64,000 nucleotides of DNA, from contig NZ_JBKGXS010000014.1 in NCBI RefSeq assembly GCF_046546475.1, positions 1-64,000 on the forward strand. Reading direction: 5' to 3'. Position 1 is the stretch's first letter; the number at the start of each line of letters is the position of its first letter. A model generated the notes under the pieces. The model ran no database searches and had not been told where the DNA came from. It saw only the letters and a list, made by a program, of their open reading frames with translations. The DNA comes from Pseudonocardia phyllosphaerae. GTDB taxonomy: Bacteria > Actinomycetota > Actinomycetes > Mycobacteriales > Pseudonocardiaceae. Shown in pieces: positions 24,246 through 32,101 of the stretch. The translations under genes and the position numbers were made by a program.

Positions 24246-25097
24246 ATGGCCAACGGATTCACCAAGTTCTTCAGCTATCTGTCGGCTCTGTTCTCGTCGA
24301 AGGTCGACGAGCACGCCGACCCGAAGGTGCAGATCCAGCAGGCCATCGAGGACGCCCAGCGGCAGCACCAGCAGCTGTCCCAGCAGGCCGCGGCGGTCAT
24401 CGGCAACCAGCGTCAGCTGGAGATGAAGCTGAACCGCCAGCTGGGCGAGATCGAGAAGCTCCAGTCCTCGGCGAAGCAGGCGCTGGTCCTCGCCGACCAG
24501 GCCCGCGCGCAGGGCGACGAGCAGAAGGCCCAGCAGTACGAGCAGTCGGCCCAGTCGTTCGCCACCCAGCTGGTGACGGCCGAGCAGGGCGTCGAGGACC
24601 TCAAGACGCTGCACGACCAGTCGATCGGCGCCGCCGAGCAGGCCAAGCAGGCCGTCGAGCGGAACTCGATGGTGCTGCAGCAGAAGATCGCCGAGCGCAC
24701 CAAGCTGCTCAGCCAGCTGGAGCAGGCGAAGATGCAGGAGCAGGCGTCGAAGTCGCTCCAGCAGATGAGCGAGCTCTCCGCCCCGCGCAACGCCCCGTCG
24801 CTCGACGAGGTCCGCGACAAGATCGAGAAGCGGTACTCGACGGCCCTCGGGTCCGCCGAGCTCGCGCAGAACTCGGTGCAGGGCCGGATGCTCGAGGTGC
24901 AGCAGTCGACGACCGACATGGCCGGCGCCTCGCGTCTCGACCAGATCCGCGCGTCGATGTCCGGGCAGCCGATCGCCGGTGGCGGTCAGCAGCAGGTCGG
25001 GCAGAACGAGACGCAGCAGATCTCGTCGAACCCGGCTCCGGCGCAGCCGCAGCAGCAGAACCAGGGCCAGAACCAGCAGCAGCCCGGGACCGCCTGA
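24246..25097 (+). CDS. pspA: Phage-shock protein A (PspA/IM30 family)
   Basis: Peripheral membrane coiled-coil protein that stabilises the membrane under stress. The 283-residue protein starts with ANGFTKFFSYLSALFSSKVDEHADPKVQIQQAIEDAQRQ, an amphipathic helix and helix 1. The long coiled coil (residues about 30-215) follows, then a Q/N/P-rich tail of about 45 residues (QQQVGQNETQQISSNPAPAQPQQQ). The tail is compositionally odd. GGAGG lies about 10 nt before the ATG. The clgR-pspA order matches mycobacteria, but the usual third gene (Rv2743c-like) is absent. Confidence 0.93.
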   Translation: MANGFTKFFSYLSALFSSKVDEHADPKVQIQQAIEDAQRQHQQLSQQAAAVIGNQRQLEMKLNRQLGEIEKLQSSAKQALVLADQARAQGDEQKAQQYEQSAQSFATQLVTAEQGVEDLKTLHDQSIGAAEQAKQAVERNSMVLQQKIAERTKLLSQLEQAKMQEQASKSLQQMSELSAPRNAPSLDEVRDKIEKRYSTALGSAELAQNSVQGRMLEVQQSTTDMAGASRLDQIRASMSGQPIAGGGQQQVGQNETQQISSNPAPAQPQQQNQGQNQQQPGTA

Positions 25098-25114
25098 GTC
25101 TCCGCCTTCCGCGG

Positions 25115-25148
25115 ACGCCGCCGCCCTCATTGTCGGGGACGGCGGCGT
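25115..25148. terminator. Hairpin behind pspA
   Basis: ACGCCGCCG at 25115-25123 pairs with CGGCGGCGT at 25140-25148, and the loop itself can pair CCC with GGG. It starts 17 nt after the pspA stop and is a plausible terminator. Confidence 0.7.
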
Positions 25149-25202
25149 TCGTGTGTCCGGCCCCACTGGTCGCACTCCGCCGGACCCCGCGCCGGGCGTT
25201 CC

Positions 25203-25381
25203 CACACCCCGTGGCGGCGGCGCACACCCCGGCGCCGGTCCGCACACCCGAAATATCGGGTGTGCGAACCCGCCGCGGGGTGTGCCGGCCACTCGGAGCG
25301 GGCGATCCGCCGCGGTGCAGCACACCGTTTCCGGCCGTGGCACATGCTGCGGCGTGTGCTGCGTACGGAAACGGTGTGCTG
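25203..25381. repeat. Cluster of palindromes with a CACACCC core between pspA and nei
   Basis: Three nested or adjacent inverted repeats are present. CGCACACCCGA (25241-25251) pairs with TCGGGTGTGCG (25256-25266) across loop AATA. The flanking CACACCCCG (25203-25211) pairs with CGGGGTGTG (25276-25284). CAGCACACCGTTTCC (25318-25332) pairs with GGAAACGGTGTGCTG (25367-25381). A further CACACCCC copy is at 25223-25230. The 304-bp gap between the convergent genes holds no gene. Confidence 0.75.
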
Positions 25382-25401
25382 CGGGTCGCGGGCGGCGCGG
25401 G

Positions 25402-26274
25402 TCAGCGGGCGCGCAGGCCCGGGGGAGGACGGCCGGGGGCGCCGCGGCGGGGCCCGGTGCTGCGGCGGACCGGGCGGGGCGCCGGGCCGCGCTGGCAGGT
25501 CGGGCACCAGTAGGTGACCCGGGCCCGCGGCGCCATGCCCTGGTCGGCGGTCCGGATCCGGGTGCCGCAGCGCCGGCACGGGCGTCCCGGGCGTTCGAAC
25601 ACCCAGTGCGCCTCACCGGCGGCGAGCGACCCGGTCGTCGTCTGCTCCGGACGGTCCTTGTTCGACGACAGCAGCTTGCGCGACAACGCGATCACCCCGG
25701 CCGGGTCGGGGACGTCGCGGACGAGGGTCCAGGGCGTGAGCCCCAGCAGGAAGCAGATGTCGTTGCGGTAGAGGTTCCCGAGCCCGGCCATCACCCGCTG
25801 CTCCAGCAGCACCAGGCCCAGCTCGTGCTCGCCGCGGGCGGTGAAGCGGCGCAGCGCCTCGGCGTCGTGGCCGGGGCCCCAGTCCGGATCGAGCAGGTCG
25901 GGGCCGAGGTGCCCGACGAGCGTCTGCTCCTCGGCGGTCGGCAGCAGCTCCAGGTCGTGCAGCGCGAACCCGACGGCGACCCGGTCGGCCGTCTCCAGCA
26001 CCGCACGTGCCTCGTGCGCGACCCGCCGCCACCGCATCCCCGGCCGGTAGAGGTGCCAGGCGCCGTCCATCCGGAAGTGGGAGTGCAGGCTGCGGCCGTC
26101 GTCGAACCGGGTGAACAGGTGCTTGCCGACGCAGGCGACGCCGGTGACCGTCAGTCCGGTGAGGTCGTGCTCGACCAGCCGCGGGTGCCGCAGCTCGCCG
26201 CGCAGCAGCTCGTGCCCGGCCAGCGCGGCGTGCAGTCGCTTGCCGGCCAGGTAGACGGTGTCTCCCTCGGGCAC
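25402..26274 (-). CDS. nei: Fpg/Nei-family DNA glycosylase-lyase (endonuclease VIII type)
   Basis: Excises oxidised pyrimidines and nicks the strand. The protein begins with the catalytic Pro2-Glu3 (MPEGDTVYLAGKRLHAAL). It has the middle helix-two-turn-helix region (LEQRVMAGLGNLYRNDICFLLGLTPW) and a C-terminal zinc finger with four cysteines (PCRRCGTRIRTADQGMAPRARVTYWCPTCQ). A basic, proline-rich tail of about 25 residues follows. The N-terminal sequence is of the Nei type and not MutM. In mycobacteria the related nei2 sits beside lhr; here an accessory block separates them. Confidence 0.88.
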   Translation of the reverse strand: MPEGDTVYLAGKRLHAALAGHELLRGELRHPRLVEHDLTGLTVTGVACVGKHLFTRFDDGRSLHSHFRMDGAWHLYRPGMRWRRVAHEARAVLETADRVAVGFALHDLELLPTAEEQTLVGHLGPDLLDPDWGPGHDAEALRRFTARGEHELGLVLLEQRVMAGLGNLYRNDICFLLGLTPWTLVRDVPDPAGVIALSRKLLSSNKDRPEQTTTGSLAAGEAHWVFERPGRPCRRCGTRIRTADQGMAPRARVTYWCPTCQRGPAPRPVRRSTGPRRGAPGRPPPGLRAR

Positions 26275-26281
26275 GGGGGCG

Positions 26282-26287
26282 ACGCTA
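26282..26287 (-). promoter_or_regulatory. Leaderless-type -10 hexamer of nei
   Basis: On the minus strand TAGCGT ends 7 nt before the nei GTG (26274), with no ribosome-binding site between. Confidence 0.6.
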
Positions 26288-26311
26288 CCCGCGGCCGCCG
26301 GATCCGGCCGT

Positions 26312-27742
26312 CTACCGCAGGGTGCGCAGCGACGGCCACGCCTGCGACCAGGGGCGATGCGGGCCCGTGCCGACCCACACCGGGTACTCGTCGTCGGAGT
26401 CCACGCGCTGCAGCCCGGTGACGGCGGGGGCGAGTACCGCTGGGTCCTCGCCGAGGAACAGCACGACGTCGCGGTCGTCCGGCGGTGGGTCGAGGTAGCC
26501 GTAGGCGCGGTGCACGCTGTACACCGGCGGCAGCTCGGGCCGGCTCCGTTCCACGTCCAGGTAGGCGGCCGCGGTGTAGTCGGCGGTCACGACGACGGCG
26601 CGGCTGCGCTGCTCCGGAGACAACGTCGCGGACGCCCGGTCGACCGACGCCGCGATCTGCTCGGGGAGCTCCGGCGGCGCCGACGACGCCATCTCCGGAA
26701 GCGTCGCCCCGGCCGCCACGACCGCGAGCACCACGCCCGGCCACGCCATCCACGACAGCCGCGCGTGCCCGTCCTCCCGGCGGTGCTGGAACGCGACCGC
26801 GCCGAGGGCGGCAAGCACGCCGTAGTACCCCGCCAGGTAGTACATGCGCCCCGGCGCGACGGCGAACACCACCCACAGCACGACACCGGTCAGCGCCAGG
26901 AACCGGTACGGCCGCAGCCGTGGATCTCGTGCGGCCCCGACGACGCCCGCCACCGTCAGCACCACGCCCAGCACCCCGGCACCCAGCAGCAGGAGCGCCG
27001 CGTTCATCGGGCGCCCCCCGAACGTCTCCGACTCCTCGGCGACGACGCCGGCCATCTGCATCTGCGGCCAGCCGTGCGCGGCCTGCCAGAGCAGCGTCGG
27101 CGCCGCGATCACCGCCCCGACGACGACACCGCCCCACAACGCCGGGCGCCGCAGCACCGACCGCGGCCCGGCCACCGCGAGGGCCACCAGCAGCACCGCA
27201 CCGAGGCCGATCACTTGGAACTTGGTGAGCGCGGCGAGCCCGAGCACCGGCCCGATGGCCAGGAGCAGCCGGTCGTCGCGCACCCGGACCCAGCGCGCGA
27301 GCAGCCAGCTGAGCGTGAGCCAGCCGACCGGTTCGAGGGCCCCGGGCACGAGCACGTGCCCCAGCCCGCTCGTCCAGATCCCGGTCCCGGCGGCGATCGC
27401 GGCGAGCGTCTGCGCCCGGCGGCCACCACCCAGCTCGCGGGCGATCAGCGCGGTGACCAGTACCGATGCCGTCGTCGCCAGGACCGGGACGATCCGCAGC
27501 GCCACCAGCGAGTCCGGCGCGACGGCGTCGGCGAGGGCGGCGATCGCCGGTGTGAGCGGCGGCTGGTCGGCCGACCCCCAGTCCAGGTGGTTCCGGCCGA
27601 GGGAGAGCATCAGGGCCTCGTCGAAGTAGCGGCCCGGATAGATCACCGCCGCGACCAGGTGCACGAGACCCACGACCCCGGCCGTGACGCCGACCGGTAC
27701 GGCCGCGAACGGCCGGACCTGCGACGTCGTGGGTGCGCTCAT
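26312..27742 (-). CDS. ArnT/PMT-like membrane glycosyltransferase (family 39-type), copy 1
   Basis: Polytopic enzyme expected to move a sugar from a polyprenyl-phosphate donor to an extracytoplasmic acceptor. The 476-residue protein has about 10 membrane segments. The first external loop reads YPGRYFDEALMLSLGRNHLDWGSADQPPLTP, with the conserved acidic pair of the GT-C fold (Asp-Glu) and the DQPPL motif. A soluble C-terminal domain of about 130 residues follows. It is clearly paralogous to the next gene and has near-identical blocks (KFQVIGLGAVLLVALAV). Its start lies inside a 26-bp tandem duplication. The acceptor is unknown. Confidence 0.85.
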   Translation of the reverse strand: MSAPTTSQVRPFAAVPVGVTAGVVGLVHLVAAVIYPGRYFDEALMLSLGRNHLDWGSADQPPLTPAIAALADAVAPDSLVALRIVPVLATTASVLVTALIARELGGGRRAQTLAAIAAGTGIWTSGLGHVLVPGALEPVGWLTLSWLLARWVRVRDDRLLLAIGPVLGLAALTKFQVIGLGAVLLVALAVAGPRSVLRRPALWGGVVVGAVIAAPTLLWQAAHGWPQMQMAGVVAEESETFGGRPMNAALLLLGAGVLGVVLTVAGVVGAARDPRLRPYRFLALTGVVLWVVFAVAPGRMYYLAGYYGVLAALGAVAFQHRREDGHARLSWMAWPGVVLAVVAAGATLPEMASSAPPELPEQIAASVDRASATLSPEQRSRAVVVTADYTAAAYLDVERSRPELPPVYSVHRAYGYLDPPPDDRDVVLFLGEDPAVLAPAVTGLQRVDSDDEYPVWVGTGPHRPWSQAWPSLRTLR

Positions 27743-27788
27743 CGGTCACTGCACCTCGAGGGGCTCATCGGTCACTGCACCTCGAGGG
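27737..27788. repeat. Perfect 26-bp tandem duplication at the junction of the two glycosyltransferase genes
   Basis: Copies at 27737-27762 and 27763-27788 are identical. On the minus strand the upstream copy carries the stop of copy 2 of the glycosyltransferase (TGA at 27774-27772) and the downstream copy carries the start of copy 1 (ATG at 27742). The duplication creates a nine-codon frame (27768 to 27739, MSPSRCSDR) whose TGA overlaps that ATG, and repeats a GAGGTG ribosome-binding-like site. Confidence 0.9.
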
Positions 27789-29238
27789 TCCGCAGCTGCG
27801 GCCACACCTGCGACCACGGCCGCGTGGTCCCGGTGCCGACCCACACCGTGTTGCCGTCGCCGAGGTCCGCGGCGGGGCGCATCGTGATGCCGAGCGGCGC
27901 GAGCAGCGTCGGGCCGCCGCCGACCTGGATGACGGTGTCGTGGTCGTCGGGCGGCGGGTCGAAGTAGCCGTAGCTGCGGTTGCCGCCGTGGGCCTGCGGC
28001 AGGCCGAGACCCGGGTCGGCGCCGTCGACGAAGGCCGACCAGATGTAGGACGACCCGTAGATCACCGTGTGCGCCTGCTGCCCGGGCGGCAGCGCGCGAT
28101 ACACCTGGGCGACGGTCGTGGCGACCTTGTCCTGGATCTGCTCGGCGCTGGAGGTGAACCCCGAGCTCCCAGTGTGGACGAGGCCCGCGAGCAGCACCGA
28201 CAGGATCGCGCCCGGCCAGACCGTCCAGCGCAGCCGCCGGTGCCCGGCCTCACGGCGGTGCTGCAGCCAGACCGCGCCGAGCGCGGCCGCGGCGCCGTGC
28301 ATCCCGACCAGGTAGTACGCCCGCCCGACCAGCACCGCGAACACGATCCAGAGCAGCACGAACGCGACCGCGAGGAACCGGTACGGCCGCAGCCGCGGGT
28401 CGCGGACGGCGCCGACGAACCCCGCGACGATCAGGACGACGCCGAGCAGCCCGGCGAGCAGCAGCATCGCGGCGGCGTTCGGGCCGGGACCGCCGAACAG
28501 GCTCGCCTCGGACGCGGCGATCGCGCCCATCTGCACCTGCGGCCACCCGTGGACGGCCTGCCACACCAGCGTCGGCGCGGCGATGAGCGCACCGAGCAGC
28601 GCCGCGACCCAGAACGCCGGGCGGCGCAGCAGCTCCCGCGGCCCGACGGCGAGCAGCGCCACCACCAGCGCGACCCCGAGCCCGACGACCTGGAACTTCG
28701 TCTGCGTCGCGATCCCGAGCACCACGCCGACGACGAGCAGCAGCCGGTCGTCGCGCACCCGGATCCAGCGCACCAGCAGCCACACGATCAGCAGCCACTG
28801 GATCGGCTCCAGCGAGTACGGCGTCACCCAGTGCCCGACGAACACCGTCCACAGCCCGGTGGCCTGGGCCAGCGCGGTCATCGTCTGCGCGCGGGCGTCA
28901 CCACCCATCTCGCGCGCGATCAGCGCCGCGACGACCACCGCGGCCGCGGTGAGCAGGGCCGGCACCGCGTGCAGGACCGGGTTCACCCCGGGCGCGATCG
29001 CGTCGAGCAGCCCGGCGAGCAGCGGGGCCACCGGCGGCTGGTCGGCCGAGCCCCAGTCCAGATGGTGGCGGCCGATGGCGAGCATCAGCGCCTCGTCGAA
29101 GAAGTGCCCGCGCTCCAGCGACCCGACGACCAGGTGGTAGAGCGCGACGACGACGGCTACCGCCCCGACCGGCACCCGGGCGAGCGGTGGCACCGGCGGC
29201 GCGGCCCGCTGCGCGGTGCTCTCCGACGTCGTGATCAT
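27772..29238 (-). CDS. ArnT/PMT-like membrane glycosyltransferase (family 39-type), copy 2
   Basis: Paralogue of the downstream gene with the same topology: FFDEALMLAIGRHHLDWGSADQPPVAP in the first external loop, about 10 membrane segments, then a soluble domain ending in RTLEVQ. I use ATG 29238 (488 residues) because GGGGGA lies 5 nt upstream; the open frame continues upstream for 65 non-conserved residues. The two tandem copies, transcribed together, suggest sequential transfer of sugars or duplication with divergence. Neighbours (DoxX, DUF2848) give no clear pathway. Confidence 0.85.
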   Translation of the reverse strand: MITTSESTAQRAAPPVPPLARVPVGAVAVVVALYHLVVGSLERGHFFDEALMLAIGRHHLDWGSADQPPVAPLLAGLLDAIAPGVNPVLHAVPALLTAAAVVVAALIAREMGGDARAQTMTALAQATGLWTVFVGHWVTPYSLEPIQWLLIVWLLVRWIRVRDDRLLLVVGVVLGIATQTKFQVVGLGVALVVALLAVGPRELLRRPAFWVAALLGALIAAPTLVWQAVHGWPQVQMGAIAASEASLFGGPGPNAAAMLLLAGLLGVVLIVAGFVGAVRDPRLRPYRFLAVAFVLLWIVFAVLVGRAYYLVGMHGAAAALGAVWLQHRREAGHRRLRWTVWPGAILSVLLAGLVHTGSSGFTSSAEQIQDKVATTVAQVYRALPPGQQAHTVIYGSSYIWSAFVDGADPGLGLPQAHGGNRSYGYFDPPPDDHDTVIQVGGGPTLLAPLGITMRPAADLGDGNTVWVGTGTTRPWSQVWPQLRTLEVQ

Positions 29239-29369
29239 GACAGTCCCCCCGGACGCGGCCACGGCCCGGCGCGGCTGCCGGGCCCGAGGGTCGGAGTGAA
29301 CCGCGGGAGCTCCCGGCAGCGGCACGGGCGTTCGGCGACAGTGTGACCGCCGATCGTCGGGAGGGCTCC

Positions 29370-29771
29370 CTACTTTCGTCGGGGGTTGTCGGGAGGCGTG
29401 GTGTTTCCGGCGCGGGCCACCCGCAGCGACCACAGGATCAGCGGGATCTGCAGCGGCAGCCGTCCCCAGCCGATCGCCCGGTACACCGGCTCCTTGCGGT
29501 TCCAGGCCAGCGCCATCGACACGTTCGCCGGGAAGACCGCGGTGAACAGCGCCACCGCGGCCCAGCCGCCGAGTCGGCGGGTGCGCGGGACGGCGAGTGC
29601 CGCGGCGACCCCGCCCTCGGCGACCCCGGAGGCGTAGGTCCAGAACCGGGGCGTGCCGGGCAGGTTCCGGGGGACGATCGTGTCGAACGGCTCCGGGCGG
29701 ACGCCGTGCAGGACGGCGGCGGTGCCGAGCAGCCCGGCGAGGGCGACGGCGGTGCGGTCGGCGCGCTTCAT
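29370..29771 (-). CDS. Small DoxX-like membrane protein
   Basis: A 133-residue protein with four hydrophobic segments (AVALAGLLGTAAVLHG, WTYASGVAEGGVAAALAV, GGWAAVALFTAVFPANVSMAL, LPLQIPLILWSLRVA). The pattern FWTYASGVAEG with VFPANVSMAL resembles the DoxX/YfaQ-like family of quinone-linked or redox-associated membrane proteins. ATG 29771 is chosen as the first start before the first membrane helix. The role is unknown. It lies 38 bp downstream of the DUF2848 gene on the same strand. Confidence 0.7.
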   Translation of the reverse strand: MKRADRTAVALAGLLGTAAVLHGVRPEPFDTIVPRNLPGTPRFWTYASGVAEGGVAAALAVPRTRRLGGWAAVALFTAVFPANVSMALAWNRKEPVYRAIGWGRLPLQIPLILWSLRVARAGNTTPPDNPRRK

Positions 29772-29809
29772 GACCGTGATCGTCGCACCCGCCGGACGCC
29801 GCGGCGTGC

Positions 29810-30499
29810 TCAGCCGATCGGGTCCGGCAGCCGGTCGACCGTGTACGACGCGGTGATCGTCTCGCCGGTGCCGGGGTCGGCCAGCTCGACCGTCCACGCG
29901 TCGGCGAACTGGTCGACGCCCTCGAGCATCCGCACGGTGCCCGACAGCAGCACGGTTCCCGACAGCAGCCAGCCGCGCTCGGCCAGCACGTCGAGCCAGT
30001 ACTGCGGGGTCAGCAGGTCACCCAGCGTCGCGTCCTGCACGAGCTCGGGCTCGGCGTCACCGTGCCGGACCCAGCCGCGCAGCGTGATCCCGTCGAGCCG
30101 GCCGGCGACGTCGGTGAGGCGCCAGGCCTTGCGCCCCAGTACGTCCGGGCTCGCGTTCTTGCTCCACGCGACGCCGTGCACCTCCAGCGCCCGGTCGGTG
30201 TGGTCGCAGGCGACGGTGAGCAGCGGGTCGGTGACGTCGTCGCCGAGGACCAGCGCCCACTCCGCCTCGCCGGACGTGCGGTCGTGCTGCGCGGGGACGG
30301 CGCCGGTCTGCGCGGCCAGGTACGTCGCGACCGGGTAGAGCGCGGGCACTGTCGACGGGCCGGGGACGCCCAGCTCGGCGAGCTCCGCGACGTGCGCGGC
30401 GACCTCGTCCTGGGCGCGGCCGGCGTACCCGGCGTTGAACACGCGGCGGACGTCGACGGTGCGGGTGCTGCCGTCGGGGAGCGAGAACTCGAGCGGCAC
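29810..30499 (-). CDS. DUF2848 protein (fumarylacetoacetate-hydrolase-like)
   Basis: A 229-residue soluble protein with the DUF2848 pattern: FNAGYAGRAQDEVAAHVAELAELGVPGPSTVPALYPV in the first third, SGEAEWALV, then DHTDRALEVHGVAWSKNASPDVLGRKAWRLTDV. Members are thought to resemble fumarylacetoacetate hydrolases, but no reaction is proven. GTG 30499 is preceded by AGGAGG at 5 nt, which settles the start. It is divergent from an MHS transporter across 163 bp, a pairing that suggests uptake and breakdown of an organic acid (inference). Confidence 0.72.
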   Translation of the reverse strand: MPLEFSLPDGSTRTVDVRRVFNAGYAGRAQDEVAAHVAELAELGVPGPSTVPALYPVATYLAAQTGAVPAQHDRTSGEAEWALVLGDDVTDPLLTVACDHTDRALEVHGVAWSKNASPDVLGRKAWRLTDVAGRLDGITLRGWVRHGDAEPELVQDATLGDLLTPQYWLDVLAERGWLLSGTVLLSGTVRMLEGVDQFADAWTVELADPGTGETITASYTVDRLPDPIG

Positions 30500-30662
30500 G
30501 GGGCCTCCTGATCGGGCTGCGGGGCGGTCGGGCTGTAGCGGGTCGGGTGTGGGGTGTGACGGTCCGGTCACCGGTGCGTTCCGGGCCGTTCCCGACCCTT
30601 GCTCACCCACCGTGCACACCGCAACGATCGGTCGGTCCGCCGCCCCGCACCTCGGAGAGTCC

Positions 30663-31973
30663 ATGAGCATCTCGTCCCGGCCGCCCGTCGAACGCCGCGA
30701 CCTGCGCCGGGCGTTCCTGGCGAGCCTGTCCGGGACGTCGCTGGAGTGGTACGACTTCGCCGTCTACTCCGCGGCCGCCGCGCTGGTGTTCCCGCGGCTG
30801 TTCTTCCCGTCGTCGGACCCGCTGACCGGGGTCCTGCTGGCCTTCTCCACCTACGCCGTCGGCTACGTCTCGCGCCCGCTCGGCGGGGTCGTGTTCGGCC
30901 GCCTCGGTGACGTCATCGGCCGCAAGCAGGTGCTGGTCGCGACCCTGGTGCTGATCGGGGTCGCCACGTTCCTGATCGGTCTGCTCCCGACCTACGGCAC
31001 GATCGGGGTGGCCGCACCGATCCTGCTGGTGCTGCTGCGGTTCGCCCAGGGCGTCGGGGTCGGCGGCGAGTGGGGCGGCGCGGTGTTGCTGTCGAGCGAG
31101 TTCGGTGAGCCGCGTAGGCGGGGGTTCTGGGCGTCCGCGGCGCAGATCGGCCCGCCGGCGGGAAACCTGCTGTCCAACGGGGTGCTGTCGCTGCTCACCG
31201 TGCTGCTGACCGACGTCCAGTTCCTCGACTGGGGCTGGCGGCTGGCGTTCCTGCTGTCGGCGGTACTCGTCGGGTTCGGGCTGTGGATCCGGCTGAAGCT
31301 CGAGGACACCCCGGTGTTCCGGGCGATCGCCGAGTCCGGGGACCGGTCGTCGGCCCCGGTGCAGGAGGTGTTCGCGACCGAGCTGCGCCCGCTGGTGTCC
31401 GGGGTGCTCAGCCGGGTCGGCCCGGACGTCGCCTACGCGCTGTTCACCGTGTTCGTGCTGACCTACGGCACGACGACGGCGGGCTTCTCCCGCTCCGAGG
31501 TCCTCGGCGCGATCCTGATCGGCTCGGCGCTGCAGCTGCCGTCGATCCCGCTGGCCGGGGCGCTGTCGGACCGGGTCAACCGCCGCCTGCTCTACGCCGT
31601 GGCCGCCGCCGGCGGGGTGGTGTGGCCGTTCGTGTTCTTCCCGCTGGTGGAGACGGGCTCGTTCGGGCTGCTGGTGCTCGCCGTCGCGGTGGGGCTGCTG
31701 CTGCACTCGCTGATGTACGGGCCGCAGGCGGCGTTCGTGACCGAGCAGTTCTCGCCGCGGCTGCGCTACACCGGCAGCTCGCTGGCCTACACGATCGCCG
31801 GCGTGGTCGGCGGGGCGGTCGCACCGCTGGCGTTCGCCGCACTCGCCGGCGGTTTCGGCAGCTGGGTGCCGGTCGCGGTCTACCTGGCCGTGGCGTGCCT
31901 GCTGACGCTCCTCGGGCTCGCGATCGGGCGGGACCCCGACCACGCCGAGGACGAGGCGTACCTGGCGCGGTGA
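30663..31973 (+). CDS. MHS-family MFS transporter (metabolite:proton symporter)
   Basis: A 436-residue, 12-helix permease. The hallmark LEWYDFAVYSAAAALVFPRLFFP opens the first helix, GRLGDVIGRK is the loop 2-3 motif, and RFAQGVGVGGEWGGAVLLSSEF is the strongly conserved helix 5 region of the MHS family (ProP, KgtP, ShiA type). Members import organic acids, proline/betaine or shikimate with protons; the substrate cannot be told here. GGAGAG lies just before ATG 30663. The divergent DUF2848 gene may encode an enzyme for the same substrate. Confidence 0.88.
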   Translation: MSISSRPPVERRDLRRAFLASLSGTSLEWYDFAVYSAAAALVFPRLFFPSSDPLTGVLLAFSTYAVGYVSRPLGGVVFGRLGDVIGRKQVLVATLVLIGVATFLIGLLPTYGTIGVAAPILLVLLRFAQGVGVGGEWGGAVLLSSEFGEPRRRGFWASAAQIGPPAGNLLSNGVLSLLTVLLTDVQFLDWGWRLAFLLSAVLVGFGLWIRLKLEDTPVFRAIAESGDRSSAPVQEVFATELRPLVSGVLSRVGPDVAYALFTVFVLTYGTTTAGFSRSEVLGAILIGSALQLPSIPLAGALSDRVNRRLLYAVAAAGGVVWPFVFFPLVETGSFGLLVLAVAVGLLLHSLMYGPQAAFVTEQFSPRLRYTGSSLAYTIAGVVGGAVAPLAFAALAGGFGSWVPVAVYLAVACLLTLLGLAIGRDPDHAEDEAYLAR

Positions 31974-32101
31974 GGACCGGCGGGCCCCCGGACGCCCGGC
32001 CGGTACTGCTCCGCCGCGCGGTACCGGTTCGCAGGGACGGCCGGGCGGCCTCGCCCCCGGCGGCGTGCCCGCAAAAGCGCGGGATCCGGTGCCGCGCGAC
32101 C
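31974..32101. other. Gap between the convergent MHS and lhr genes with weak dyads
   Basis: This 128-bp gap contains CGCCCGGCCG and its mirror CGGCCGGGCG about 45 nt apart, and a small stem CCCGC/GCGGG around an A/G-rich loop close to the lhr stop. A bidirectional terminator is likely, but the hairpins are weaker than others in the window. Confidence 0.35.
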
